A stretch of 64,000 nt of DNA from Dipteris shenzhenensis. Lineage: Eukaryota > Polypodiophyta > Polypodiopsida > Gleicheniales. The stretch lies in the NCBI GenBank assembly GCA_047967505.1, contig CM106541.1; one strand, given 5' to 3'. The notes under the pieces were generated by a model. That model was not told the origin of the DNA. It worked only from the letters and a program-made list of their open reading frames with translations, and searched no databases. The translations under genes and the position numbers were made by a program. Each line of letters begins with the position of its first letter. Position 1 is the first letter of the stretch. Positions 30,290 through 42,400 of this stretch are shown here, one piece after another.

Positions 30290-31562
30290 TAAATTCCCTT
30301 CCGCCGTTTGTCTCTCTCTTTCCCCATTCTAATCATTGTTCGATGACCTAGTTCAGCTCCTGACATGCCAGCGAAATGGAGGGACCTCAAGACTGTACTG
30401 AAATGGTGGCATCTGTCCATCTGTAGCCCCAGGTCTGTGAACCTTCTGTGTATCTGAGCATACCAGCTCCTCTGATCCCCCTCCGTCTCTACTGCCATAG
30501 ATGAAGTCAGCGCCAGCCATGGCAGTTTGTGTCATCCAGCTGTCGTGGTACCAAAGTCCCTGACCCTATGGAGGTAAGTCCCAAACTTTGTGGGACTCTG
30601 CAGGTATGATCTGATGCGGACCGATGGCTTACTGTGGATCATCGGAGCGAGAAGCAAAAATTGAAGGCTCTCTATGTGGGACCAATTTGTCTCTGATAAG
30701 TATGTCCTCCAAAAGGGACAACCAGACATTCCCGCAAGGCGGACCAAAGAAGAGACTTGGTTCTGGGATCCTGAAAATGTGAATGGAAGCATTGGCGCTT
30801 GAGCCTGGCTCGTGCAGCATGTCCCATGCTCAAATGGGCTTGTGTAGCTGATCGCATCGTGAAAATCGGACATGAAAAGAGGATACTCAAGTATGTGTAG
30901 GATGCAACAATCTCTACTAGAGCCCCATCAAAGGTAAACTGCTCTTTGTGTGCGGCTGCTCGAGATGTGTTGAAGATCATGACCTTGGTTTTACCCCGTT
31001 TGACCTTTAAATCATGTGTGTCATAGAAAGACTGGAGCACATCCAATTGTCGTTGGAGACCTTCAGGTGAGAAGAAGAGTAGGACCATGTAGTCTAGACT
31101 CTAGAATCGGAATCACCGAGGTAGCTAATGAAGAACCTGGGCCTCCTAGAGTCGATGTACATGCCAAACAAGTTCAGTGATAACGGACACCCTTGTTTGA
31201 CTCTGATTGTGCTCATGATCCCTTTTGCCCACATGTCGAAGTCTTGCCTCTACTTGATACCCGCTCATATAGTGTCCGGACTGCCCGGATTATGTCTTGA
31301 CTGTACTCAAGATCATGTAGGCATTTGAAAAGCCGAGCGCATGGTACAAAATCGAAGGTTATGTGGAAATCCACAAAACAACAATAAACCCTCTGCTTCA
31401 GTGCTCGGGCCCTTCTTAAGGACAGATTGTGCTCATGATCCCCTTTGCCCACATGTCGATGTGCTTGGTCAATCACGGTGACCTATGGCATCGCCCCCTT
31501 GCTTAGTCTGGTCTGTCGCATCAGTAGATCTCTGTGTCGTTGCATCTCAATCAGATAGTGCC
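30290..31562 (-). pseudogene. LINE III fragment, degraded
   Basis: The minus strand reads, in order, an RT tail (GLQRQLDVLQSF, DLKVKRGKTKVMIFNTSR, SYTYLSILFS) and thumb-region peptides, then WYAQIHRRFTDLGLQMDR. The equivalent of the YADD box is lost. A 35-bp segment (GATTGTGCTCATGATCCC..) is duplicated at about 31203-31237 and 31425-31459. The last 75 bp (31487-31562) resemble the LINE I C-terminal region instead, so two fragments abut. Confidence 0.75.
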
Positions 31563-31592
31563 CAACACACACACACACACACACACACACAC
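31563..31592. repeat. (CA)n microsatellite at LINE IV 3' tail
   Basis: About 14 CA units directly beside the A/T-rich 3' end of LINE IV. In element sense the tail reads A-run then (GT)n. Confidence 0.9.
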
Positions 31593-33187
31593 TTTTTTTC
31601 TAGTGAAATCCTATATTTTTGTGTGGGAAACCTCAAAAAGAGGTAAAAACCCACCAATATAAATACAAGAAAAAAATTTACAAGTAAAGCCTCAGAGCAA
31701 AAGTCATGAGGCAGCCAAGTAAAGCTGGAGGAGGATCAAACACAGCATCCTCCAGCTTCAAATTATTGCTCTGTAAAAACTGATGCAGTGATGAAACCAC
31801 ACCATCAATAAAAACCAGCTGTTTTTTGCCCTTGTGATTCTTCTTGATATAGGCTGGTACCCGAAATTTCTGAATCACAGGATCAAAAACCTGTTGTAAC
31901 ATGGGATGAAAAGATTCCAATAAAAAAGGCACTTGTGCATCCCGAACAGAAGAAGACTCTGGCACAGGCATCAGAGGCAAAGGAGCTAGATCAATATCTG
32001 TATCCTCCGACGAAAGAGCTGCATCTGATAAAGCAGGACTCGGCATTTCAGCTTCACTTCGAGGATCAACCTGAGAAAGAGCATGTGCAGCATCTTGTAT
32101 GATCCCCTCTGCAAGGGGCACATCCATATCTAGAGGAGAAGGAGGCTGATGATGCTCAACGGGAGTCGGATCCTAAACTTCTTCAGCAAGAGAAAGATTA
32201 ACTTGTGATTTTTCTACCTTCCTCCAGTAATGCTTCGGAGCAGTAAAAGAAGGCTTATTCAGTGAAGCCTTAGTAGAAACCGGAGGAGAAGGAAGAGTAA
32301 ACTTTACAGTTGAAGAAGGAGCAGGAGGAGTGGTCATGGAAGCCGAAGAGCAAGCACGTGCGAAATGGTCAACCTGATGGCACCAATAACATGCTGTAGG
32401 AAAAGAGGCAAAATGCAGCCTGGTGCGCATCGGATGAGGAAATTTATGCCCACTGCTCTTCGCCGGATGTGGTGGAGCGACTTGTCAGTCGTGCTGGTAT
32501 TCATGGGGCTGGTTTCTTTGCTTATGTGATGCCCTGGGATCCACTATTTGATCCGTCTGCCTCTCTTCTGACTCACTGTCCGGTCTGGATTACCCTCGAA
32601 GCATTTTCTCTGCCTCTTCTTCGGCATCTTCCTACTCTTGTAGCTTTTTTGGGGAGGCCTCTACATGTTCCGGGACCCACTGCAACTTCAGCCCAACGAC
32701 GAAGTTGAGCTGCAGAAAAAACCCTGTCCATAAAGTAGAGACAGACTCCAAATTGTTGAGCCTGTCGAAGACTGGAAACCAGAAGGGCAGAGTCCAAAGA
32801 ACAAAGAAGCTGTGAACCCAATTAAGGAACATCTGTGATAGAAGCAAAACGCATTTGGTGAAGAAGGTCCAGTTGAAGGGAAGATGAAGGACCATCCGCG
32901 ATATCCAACTTTGCCGATTTAACCAAGGTGGAAGAAGGCAAACCAGCACGCTTCTGCCAAAAGAAGACACGTGCAGGAGGAGTAGAGGCAGAAGGGGGGG
33001 TGAAGGAGAGAAAACGAAAGAGCCATTTGTCCGAGCAGCAGGAAGAGGGGAGGAAGAGACATTAGGAAAAGATTGTACAAGACCCGGTGTAAGAAGAGCA
33101 AAAGGCTGCAGAGACAGAGGGGAAGACGAATTTGGTACGGAATCTGGCTGTACGGACATGGGAGAAGGTACATAAGAAGGAAAAAGA
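31593..33187 (-). pseudogene. LINE IV: ORF1-only non-LTR element, main part
   Basis: This minus-strand element has a LINE-like 3' end (GGATTTCAC then A-run). Its 5' part lies at 47337-47543, separated by copia B. It encodes a Pro/Ser-rich N-terminal part, a DUF4283-like nucleic-acid-binding domain, a zinc knuckle CYWCHQVDHFARAC (about 32340-32385) and an acidic C-terminal part (31678-32127). No endonuclease or RT follows. The DUF4283 centre is encoded on the opposite strand (32465-32708). Stops and frameshifts are present. Confidence 0.65.
32465..32708 (+). pseudogene. Inverted DUF4283 segment inside LINE IV ORF1
   Basis: The plus strand is open and reads MPWDPLFDPSASLLTHCPVW followed by ITLEAFSLPLL and AFLGRPLHVPGPT. 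This matches the DUF4283 pattern of plant LINE ORF1 (PW..FDP..; P-V-W-I; LG-P). The neighbouring domain parts are on the minus strand, so about 240 bp has been flipped in place. Confidence 0.65.
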
Positions 33188-33447
33188 TGTAGGATCATTT
33201 GAAAAGAGAGAGTGTAGGTTGCAAAAGAGTCGATGGATTAGCCGTCACGTCAAACTAGGATAGTAGAAAAGAAAGAGGACAAAGTATTTGTACCTAGACC
33301 TAGGACTAAGTGTCCTAGGTGTCACATAGGACTAACTGTCCTGTGTGGCCTAAAAGGCACTAATACTACAAGTGCCTATATTTATGCCTACAAGGCACAT
33401 ACCATGGCCTATAGGACATCACTAGAACCACGAGGAGATGGGCTACA
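33188..33447 (-). repeat. 3' LTR of copia B
   Basis: A 260-bp LTR with ends TGTAGGATC and GGCTACA on the plus strand. It has the same internal repeated TCCTAGGTGTCACATAGGA unit as copia A. Confidence 0.95.
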
Positions 33448-33559
33448 AACCCCTCTCCATGGGATGGGCTGAAGTACTTTGGAAACGTCTCAGAATACCT
33501 GGTATTTTCTGGTCATGGTGGCACATGTTCATCCAAAAGGATATAGCCACCTATGAATG

Positions 33560-35483
33560 TACAAGGGATGTCAGATCATGTAACAAAGGGAACCAAGTGT
33601 AAAGCCTGTCGAAAGACTTCGAACTTGGGACGAGGAAGTGCCTTTGTAAACATCTCTGCTATGTTGTCCTTTGTGGGAAGATAGGACAACTCTTGTCTCC
33701 TGCTGGCAACCGCTCCCGAACATAATGATAATGAACTTCAATATGCTTGGTACGCGCATGAAACACTGGGTTACGTGCAATGGCCAAAGCACTCTTGCTG
33801 TCAGTGTAGACAATAGTGGAGGATGTCTGGCGAATACCAAGATCTATAAGTAATTGTCGAAGCCAAACACACTCTACTGTAGCGGTGAAAGCTGCCGTGT
33901 ACTCAGCCTCATAGCTAGATGTGGCAACTGTTGGTTTCTTCTTGTTGAGCCAAGAGATACATGAATTGCCAAGCAAAAAACAATTGCCAGTATGTGACAC
34001 TCTGGTGTCGGAACATCCTGCCCAGTCACTATTCGTGTAAGCATGCATGGTAAGTGAACCTTGATCACCATAGAAGAGGGCTAAATCCTGAGTGCCTTTG
34101 AGATATCTGAAGACTCTCTTCACTGCCTGCTAGTGCTGTGAACTGGGCATGTGCATGAATCTGCTGAGCTGAGATACTGCATACTGTAAGTCAGGTCTGG
34201 TGTGACATAAATAAATAAGGCATCCAACAGCTTGCTGATAAAGAGTGATAACACATGGTGGGCTTCCATCATGAGCTGAGAATTTGAAGCCAGGGTCTAC
34301 TGGAGTAGAGATTGGCTTGCAATCCTCAAACTGAAAATGATCAAGGAGCTGTCCAATATACTTGGATTGAGACATCATGATACCCCCCTCAACATGAGCA
34401 AACTGAATGCCCAAATAATAATCGAGCTGTCCCATGTCTGACATGTCAAAAATTTGCTGCAAATCAGCCTTGAAAGCTGCAATTTGCTGAGTATCTGGGC
34501 CCGTGATGAGCATATCATGCACGTATAAAATCAGCACTAAAAAATCAGATCCACTCCCATGGATGTAAAGAGTGGGTTCTGTGGGACTATTCTGAAAACC
34601 AAGGGATAGTAAGTGTGCATGAATTTTGGCATACCATGCCCTGGGTACCTGCTTCAAACCATAAAGGGCTTTTCTAAGCCGGCATACCTTATTTTCAGAA
34701 TTAACAACCTCAAAGCCAGGAGGTTGTGTGACATATACTTCTTCCTGTAGATCCCCATGAAGAAAAGCAGTCTTGGTGTCAAGTTGGTGCACTTGCCAAT
34801 GATGATGGGCTGCAATGGCAATGACACATCTAATGGTAGTAATCTTGGATGTGGGAGCAAATGTCTCCTCAAAGTCAATGCCTTGTTGTTGGGCATACCC
34901 TTTTGCAACAAGACGGGCTTTGTATCGATCTATGCTGCCATCAGATTTCCTTTTTAATTTGTAGACCCACCGGGTTCCAATGGCATGCTTGCCGGGAGGG
35001 AGATCTACTAATTCCCATGTGTCATTTTTAGCAATGGAATGTAACTGAGCTCTCATTGCATCCATCCACTCTTTGCTGTCAAAAGCATCTTTATGGCACA
35101 AGGGCTCTTTATTGCAAGCTGTAGCAAGGAGTGCAAATTCAAGAAAGTGACCATGCATCTGTCTATTCCCTGATCTTGTCCGGGCAGCAAAAGGCCGATC
35201 TTGTTTGCTGTCCCTCAATGTATCAAGAAGCCATCTGGGAACTTGCCTTTGCTGTCTATTGACAGCTCTTTCTTCAATGACTGCATCATGAATAGTGGGA
35301 TCATTTTGTGCTGGAAGAGAAACCTGCCAATCAGCATGGGGTTGTGGCTGATTATTGCTTGGTGGAGGGCCTGCAGGAGGCTCATGTTGTTGGTCAAAGT
35401 CCTCTTTTGAGGATGGCAAAGGTAACCAAGATTCAAAGGCATCAAACATGTCGACATCTGGCTTAGCTTTGCAGTCCACAAGA
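33560..35483 (-). pseudogene. Copia B reverse transcriptase and RNase H
   Basis: An open stretch (34130-35479, 449 codons) covers the linker and RT: PRWLLDTLRD, NDTWELVDLPPGKHAIGTRW, KTAFLHGDLQEEVYV, KALYGLKQVPRAWY, LILYVHDMLITGPD. The catalytic YVDD is YVHD, so polymerase activity would be lost. Then QLSRFMHMPSSQH ends at a TAG where relatives have Trp. RNase H continues (33659-34123) with NSDWAGC, SSYEAEY and YTDSKSALAIARNPVFHART. A frameshift spoils the last 40 residues. Confidence 0.9.
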
Positions 35484-35743
35484 AAAGAAAGAAAGAAAGT
35501 TTATTAAAGTCTTCGGAAGACCGATGGGTCTATGAGACTGTGAAAATCCTGATACAACGAGCTATGGTAGTGGAGCTACTAAACGAGCGTCCATACCAAT
35601 GCAAAATGCAAAATGCAAAAAATGCAAAAATGCAGAATGGCAGTACTAAGTCCTAAGCACAACATAGTCATGTTGATGGTCGACTATATATCAATCTCAG
35701 CATCATCATCAATATCATCATCATCCCCAGCAACAGCAAGATA

Positions 35744-36001
35744 TCAGGATGGATGAGGCAGTGGAGGCATGAAGTCGGCAATCGAGTGCTGTCGGCCACT
35801 CAGAGGTGCGGTCCTAGCACGTCTCCTGGTTGTAGCTCTGCGTCTAACCAGGGCTACTGTGACCCCCGTCAGTCGGGCTCCGACTTTAAACAAGGAGGGG
35901 ATGTCTCCAAGTGTGATCTGTGTGTCGACCCTCTGTCTGAGCTGTCGGGTCACGGGCTCCGGGCCACGGTCATGTCGAGGCCTCGTCTCGTTGGGGTCCA
36001 T
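35744..36001 (-). pseudogene. LINE III C-terminal basic extension
   Basis: After the zinc-finger ORF a second open segment reads MDPNETRPRHDRGPEPVTRQ, then LRQRVDTQITLGDI and RRRATTRRRARTAPLSGRQ. Similar Arg-rich text follows the finger in LINE I copies (for example 47844-48176, 50445-50750). It is separated from the main frame by a stop or frameshift near 36010-36035. Confidence 0.55.
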
Positions 36002-36034
36002 GTGATCTAGTTGAAAGAACTCCGTGATAGAGCT

Positions 36035-37339
36035 CTAAGAGGGATCAACCGAGGAAGAAGTCTGCTCCTGTCTCCGTGCTCGGAGTATCCTCTTGCGGTG
36101 TCTAAGTGCCTCATGAATGAAACCTGCCAAACACCGCTGGTCTGGGTAGGAGAGGAATTGGGCTAAAATCCCATAACTATCTTTGAAGAGGCAGTGGAAA
36201 CGTCCTCGGATCTCATAGTACACAGGACACCTGAAGATGAAATGCTCCTCTGTCTCAACCTCCTGTATGTCACATAGTGTGCATATGCACCGCTCCCTGG
36301 GTAGTCGCTCTGCTCTTCCGCTCTCGATGCGAAGTCTGTGTGAAGAGACCCAGAACTGCCCAAGAGAGATCCTCATTGAGTGGGGTAGGTGAATCTGTGT
36401 GTATCCTGGTGGGTCAATGAAACCCTCCGTTGTGATATGTAAGAAGTGATCTCTGTAGAAGCTAAGCTTCACTGGGAGTTCACTCGGTCCCAACCAGGTC
36501 CGAAAAGTGTGTAGCTGTAGTAGATCCTCACGGATAACCTGGTTGACCTCGTGTGATAAGAGGGGAGAGAACGGAGCATCCATGCTATACTGGAAGGGAG
36601 GTAGTCTATCCATGTGGATCCCTAGTCGCTCAAACCATCTCTCTGTACGTGCATACCAACACCTCTGATCTTCTCTTGCTGCAAGTGCCATAGAAGAGGA
36701 TAGAGCTATCCATGGTAATCTGCTACGCCCCGAGGTATAATCCCCATATTCCCTAACTCGATACAGATATGTGATGACCTGAAATGCAGCATCTAGATGT
36801 AAAGGGGGTGACCCAAACTCAGCCTGAATGATCTGGTGAGGAATGGATGACTTACCACGAATCATCCATGATAGCATGAGAACCTGTAGCCGCTTCACAC
36901 GGGCCCACTCTGTATCCGATAAGTCTGGCCCCCAACAAGGGCTGCCGTACATCCCCGTTGGGCGAGCCAAGGAGTCGAAAAGCAACCCCTTGGTGTGTGG
37001 ATCTTGAAAGTGTGAGCGGAAGCACTGCCTCTCTAGCCTGGCCAATGAGGCATACTCTCTACTCAAGCGTGCTTGCATCGCAAGTCTCATAGTGAAGCTC
37101 GGTCCGGAGAAGATAACCCCAAGATAAGTGTACGATGAAACTATCTGAACAAATGACCCCGCAAATGTGAACTGCTCCTGACGCATGATGGCTCGAGATG
37201 TATTGAAGATCATGACCTTGGTTTTACCCAGGTTGACCTTCAAATCATGAGAGTCACAAAAGGACTGTAGTGCGTCTAGTTGTCTCTGAAGCCCTTCTGC
37301 TGAGGAAGATAAGAGAGCGACGTCATCTGCATAGAGCAA
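36035..37339 (-). pseudogene. LINE III ORF2 C-terminal half (RT palm to zinc finger)
   Basis: A long open frame of 434 codons starts at the catalytic motif MLYADDVALLSSSAEGLQRQ. It continues through HDLKVNLGKTKVMIFNTSRA and the thumb (SYTYLGVIFSGP, GSPCWGPDLSD). A CCHC-type finger CTLCDIQEVETEEHFIFRC lies near residues 360-380. It is the best preserved copy of this LINE. The upstream RT fingers (GVKQGCPLSPTLFGLYIDEL, 37372-37480) are in another frame, so a frameshift separates them. Confidence 0.85.
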
Positions 37340-37371
37340 AATCTGGATCAGCGTGCCCGCAAGAGAGCAAC

Positions 37372-37931
37372 CTACACCCCCTGTGTCTGCATCACTGTCT
37401 CAAGCTCGTCAATGTAGAGGCCAAACAAGGTAGGCGACAAAGGACACCCTTGTTTGACCCTGATGGTACTCATGATCTTGTCTGTCCATCCGGATCCTGT
37501 CCGAACTCTGCCAGAAACTCTCTCGTAAAGTGCCATGACAACCCAAATGATCTCCTGGTCATAACCCAAGTCCTATAGGCGCCGTATGAGGCGGGCTCTC
37601 AAGACCGTGTCAACTGCCTTGTGAAAATCCACAAAGCAACAATAAACCCTCTGCTTCCGTGACCTCGCCTCCTCGATGATACATCTGAGCGTCAGAATGT
37701 GGTCCATGGTTCCACGATCACGCCGGAATCCGGCCTATCTTGCTGCTCTGAGTCCTCGACACTCTGCAAGTTTGCTAACCTCGGAGTCAAGTCCTGATGC
37801 ATAAATCTTGGACATGACATGTCCAATCATATGGTCCTATAGTTCTCCGGGCTCATGGGATCCCCTGCCTTGTGGATGGGTGAGATAGTGTTAATGGTCC
37901 AAGTGTGGAAATCCCAAACAAACCGCTTCTA
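37372..37931 (-). pseudogene. LINE III RT N-terminal segment
   Basis: The RT fingers are readable in pieces: GIPWTRRITVDHF-like text is lost, but FVDF(T)KAVDTV near 37600-37640, then GYDQEIIWVVMALYERVSGR and GVKQGCPLSPTLFG. The element end lies at about 37932, where copia B resumes. Confidence 0.7.
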
Positions 37932-37932
37932 C

Positions 37933-38216
37933 TAACAATAATCTTCCTAGTATTTGGTTGATATAACCGATACCCTCTGCTCTCCTAGCTGTAACCAATA
38001 AACATGCATTTGATTGCCTTGTCATCAAGCTTGTGTCTCAGCTGAGATGGTACATGAACATATGCAAGAGACCCAAAAACTCTCATGTGTGAAAGTGAAG
38101 GCTTCTTGCCTTTCTATGCTTCATAAGGTGTAACAGTCTTCAATGCCCGTGTAGGTGATCTATTCAGCACATAGTTGGCACACATCACTGCATCAAACCA
38201 AAATTTATTGGGCAAA
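37933..38216 (-). pseudogene. Copia B integrase C-terminal segment
   Basis: This short coding piece lies between two insertions. The minus strand encodes the region matching FWLDAVMCANYVLNRSP, TPYEAWKGRKP, LAYVHVP and KCIF. Copia C cuts it at the GACTT target (38217-38221); it resumes at 43926. Confidence 0.85.
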
Positions 38217-38221
38217 GACTT

Positions 38222-38473
38222 TGTTAGCACCTATGTGTTGGGAGTGTAGGGTGACACCTTAGGTGTACGACTGGGGCACTTTTTACTCCAACTAGTGGAG
38301 GTTTTTTCCCCCAAGCTTGGCAGGCACACTTCCATGTGACCTGCAGGGTGTGCTTAGCAAGCACAACCTTATCCATGTATATGATGTGATTTTAGTCACA
38401 TCTTCTGAATCAATCAATCATTCGAGCTTTGTGTGCTTGCTCTCTCCTCGTGTGTCTCGTCTCTGCACCAACA
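38222..38473 (+). repeat. 5' LTR of copia C
   Basis: 252 bp, TGTTAGCACC to CACCAACA, followed by the primer site. It differs from the 3' copy at a handful of positions. Confidence 0.95.
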
Positions 38474-39478
38474 AATGGTATCAGAGCGTTGCCTTTGACC
38501 GACGCTACGTGAAGCTTCTAGCCGCCATCCCCCGTCACCTTGCTCGTGGTGCTGCTCTCTGCTGGGCGACCTGCTGCTGTCCGCACAGAAGTGTGTGCGT
38601 GGAGTTGTTGCTTAAGAACCATCCAGTGGAAGAGAGACTTGTTGCCTATCAGCTACTCGTGGAGCTGTCGCTAATGCCTGAGCGCTACGCCATTGACCTG
38701 TGCGTAGAGCTGCTTGGCTGTTTTGCTTCAGAACGGGCTGACTACGCTTTTGCCTCAACAAGCAGTGACCCCTGTGGAAGCCGTCATCTGCTCCTGCTGC
38801 CGTAGCCGCTGCTGTGCACTATTACCTACGCCTGTGCCTCAATAGGCCGTCGCCTTGCCTGTGGTAGCTGACCTGCTCTGCTCTAGCTCTTCCCCGACGA
38901 CCTGCTCTGCTCTAGCTCGACACCTACGTGTGAAGCCTCTTCTTGTGGAGAGCTCCCTGCACTGTGCCGTTGTGAAGACACACTGCCTACGCCTGTGCCT
39001 CACCTGTTGCATTGCGCCATCGCCTTAGCCTTGTGCCAACGCCTGTGGACACATTGTTGGGAGGCTACCGCTAGGCGACTACTGCCTTTGCATAGGACGG
39101 GCTACCTATGCCTGTGCCTTAATTGGCTATAGCCTGTGACCTGCGCTCTTGCTGGCGGCCACCCCTACCTTCTTGTCGTGGATGCTATGCGATAGGCGAT
39201 TCGTGTCCATCCGCTCCTGCTGTTCAAGCGCATTCGCGAGTGAAGCTATCAAAAGCTGGTTGTTGCAGGTTTGAGAGTGGAACTTACCTCTTATTTTTGT
39301 GGCTTTTTGGTACGTTCTGGTGGTTTTGGCCCGTGTGCCTCGCGGTATTTCTCTTTATTTTCAGGTACATAGTCATCAGGGCAGAATCAGAGAAGTCTGA
39401 GCAGAAGGTACATGCCTTATTGGTCTTGAGATATTTGCCTTGGGATTTGTGCATTTTGAAAAATTTTGTGCAATTGCA
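38474..39478 (+). other. Copia C leader
   Basis: A 1-kb untranslated leader. The primer site is at 38476-38487. GCCTGTGCCTCA-like words recur (about 38830, 38990, 39110), and GACCTGCTCTGCTCTAGCTC occurs twice (about 38869 and 38899). An open frame running from the LTR through the primer site (38317-38805) is probably chance. Confidence 0.7.
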
Positions 39479-42400
39479 ATGGGAGAAAGGGATGTATTTG
39501 GACTGCTCTCTGCAGAAGATAAGTTGGATGGCACCAACTATCCTCTCTGGTCGTACATGATGCGACATGTGCTTGTGGCCAAAGGCTTTTGGGGCATTGT
39601 GGATGGCACTCAGTTGCGTCCACATGCACCAACAAATGCTCCTTCACCTAGTTCAGAGGGTGAGTCATCTGGGATTACGGAGATATCACAATCACCTACT
39701 CCAGAGTAGAGTCGATGGGATGGCCGAGATGCCAATGCACATGCCTTGATAGCATTATGTGTTAAAAGAAGCATTATTCCTCACATCCGGTCATGCAAAA
39801 CAGCAAGGGCAGCTTGGAAAATTTGGCAAAGTTGTACCAAGTCAGGAATGAAGGCCGTGTGGCATACTTGAAGAGGAAATTAGAGACTCTTCCTATGTTT
39901 GATGGTGATTCCATGGATGATTATCTCACGAAGGTAAAGGATTTACGGGAGCAATTAGCATCTGTGGATGAGATTATTCCAGATGCCTCGTTGGTTTCTA
40001 CGGTGTTGCAGGCCATCCCCAACACGTATTAGAATGTGTCCACTACTATGCGGCTTATGATGAAGGGTAATCCCAATTCAATTACCTTCGATGAGCTTGT
40101 TTCTGTACTCTTGTAAGAGGAGCAGTCCAGATATAATAGGACCGTGATGCGTGTGGCTGATCAGGCTTTTATTGCCAGCCAGAAAGGCAAAGGTAAGGCT
40201 GCGTTTCAGGGGGGCAGCAAGCCCAAGAAAGATGCAGGCCAGCCATCTGGCAAGTATGAAAAAGAGGGTGATAAACCCAAGAAAAAGGGGAAGTGCAACT
40301 ATTGTAGGAAGCCAGGACACTACATTAATGAATGTCGCAAGAGGCTTGAGGAGGAAAAGAGCAAAGGGGCCAGCATGGGAGTGACGGATAATGTCCCCAA
40401 GTCGGATAACAAAGAGGCTGCAAATTACACTTATACATCCTCCCATGATGAGGAATGGGCTTTTGCAGTGTTATGCAGTTACAATCCGTCTATTCATGAT
40501 GCATGCCCATCTGTGAGTGATGCCAATGTATGGTATTTTGACAATGATGCTAGCAAGCACATTACCTCACAGAAGGATTTGTTTACATCTTATGTAGCTG
40601 GTTCTCATGGAGGCACGGTGACATGTGCCAACAACTCCTCCCATCCTGTGCAAGGAGTGGGAAAGATTGTACTTACCGCAGCAAATGGTGGTGCATTTAC
40701 ACTCTCTGATGTGCTATGGGTGCCTGGCATCAAAAAGAATTTGCTTTCAGTTTCAGCCATTGCCCGTGGTGGCTTAATGGTGAAGTTTTTGGATGACAGA
40801 TGCACCGTACATGACATTAGTGATGGTGATACAATTGTGGCTTCTGGAACTTTATGCCATGGTCTTTACAGACTTGATCACTATGAGAGTGCTTTGCATG
40901 ATGCTTTATTCACCACCACCCCATCAGAGTTGGCAAATGCTGAATTATGGCATGCTCGATTTGGCCATCTCAATTTCAGAAGTTTGCTGCGTTTACACAG
41001 CCATGAAATGGTGTCCGAGATGCCACACATACATACTCCGAATCGCCATGTATGCGAGGGATGTATCTTGGGGAAGATGCATCGCACACTGATTCCCAGA
41101 GATGGGACTGTTAGAGCTGTCCGTAGATTACAGCTTATACACAGTGATGTTTGTGGTCCTATGAGGACTCCATCTATTGTGGGATATCTGTATTTTGTCA
41201 CTTTCATTGATGATTTCTCTCGTTTCACGTGGCTCTACCCATTGAAGGAGAAGTCAGAGGTGTTTACAAAATTCAGACATTTTATTACTCAGGTTGAGAA
41301 TTATGCCTCAGGAAAAGTGGGGACACTTTGCATTGATAGAGGGGGAGAATACACGTCCAAGGAATTTCATGCATATCTTGCAGAGAGAGGCATCATCCAT
41401 CAGTGTACCACTCCACCCAACAGGTTCTGGACGGAAGCTCTCATGTGTGCAAATTATGTACTTAACAGATGTCCCACAAAGGCCTTGCATAATCTCACCC
41501 CGTATGAGGCATGGCATGGTAAGAAGCCTTCTGTTGCTCATCTCAGAGTATTTGGTTGCTTGGCCTATGCACATGTGCCACAGCAACATCGTACGAAACT
41601 TGATGATAAGGCTCTCAAATGCATTTTCGTGGGGTACAGTGTTGAAAGCAAAGGGTATCGGGTGTGTCATCCATCCAGCAGGAGGATTATTACAAGCAGG
41701 GATGTCATTTTTGCTGAGGATTCCACTCAGCCATTGCTGTCCTGTCAAAAACAGCCTGATGTCTACTCCAGGGATGTGTTTGAACAAATGCTGACCATGA
41801 CAACTGAAGGTCCCTCATTTTCAGAACATTCCAGTTTGATTCCCCATGCTGTTACGCAGGCCGGTGCAGAAACTAATCAGCCTATTGTGGCTGAACCACA
41901 TATGCCTATAGATGAGGCAAATATTGACCAGGCAGTTGATGAGGAAAGGACAGCCATTCAGTCATCCAAACGGGTGCCCAGGTGGCTGATTGAAACATTA
42001 CAGGACAGCAGGTTACATACTCCTTTACCTGCGAGGACTCGTGCAAAATCTCATCATGCATCTGGGTTGTTTACTGATTATGCCTTTCAGAGCACATGCA
42101 GTGATGAAGAACCTCTGACATTTGAGGATGCTGCAGAGGACAGTAATTGGATGGCAGCCATGCATTCAGAATATGATTCCATCATGCAAAATGAAACATG
42201 GCACTTAACTGAATTGCCTCCAGGCAAAAAGGCCATTGGTACTAAGTGGGTCTACAAGATTAAGCGGAAGGCTGATGGTTCAGTAGACCGCTTCAAATCA
42301 AGACTCGTTGCGAAAGGGTATGCTCAGCAAAAGGGTATTGATTTTGATGAAACCTTTGCCCCTACCTCTCGCATGACCACTATCAGATGCATGATCGCCA

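Larger units (their letters stand above)
35484..37932 (-). mobile_element. LINE III, 5'-truncated, inserted in copia B
   Basis: This minus-strand non-LTR insertion has a (CTTT)n-type tail at 35484-35503 (element sense ..TTTAATAAACTTTC). The intact sequence in copia A (25013-25078) shows that about 34 bp of target were lost and no duplication made. It is truncated 5' within the RT N-terminal region. Confidence 0.85.

Noticed and set aside
38317-38805. 162-codon plus-strand ORF starting in the copia C LTR
   Set aside because: It crosses the LTR end and primer-binding site and has no recognisable domain; best read as chance in a leader.
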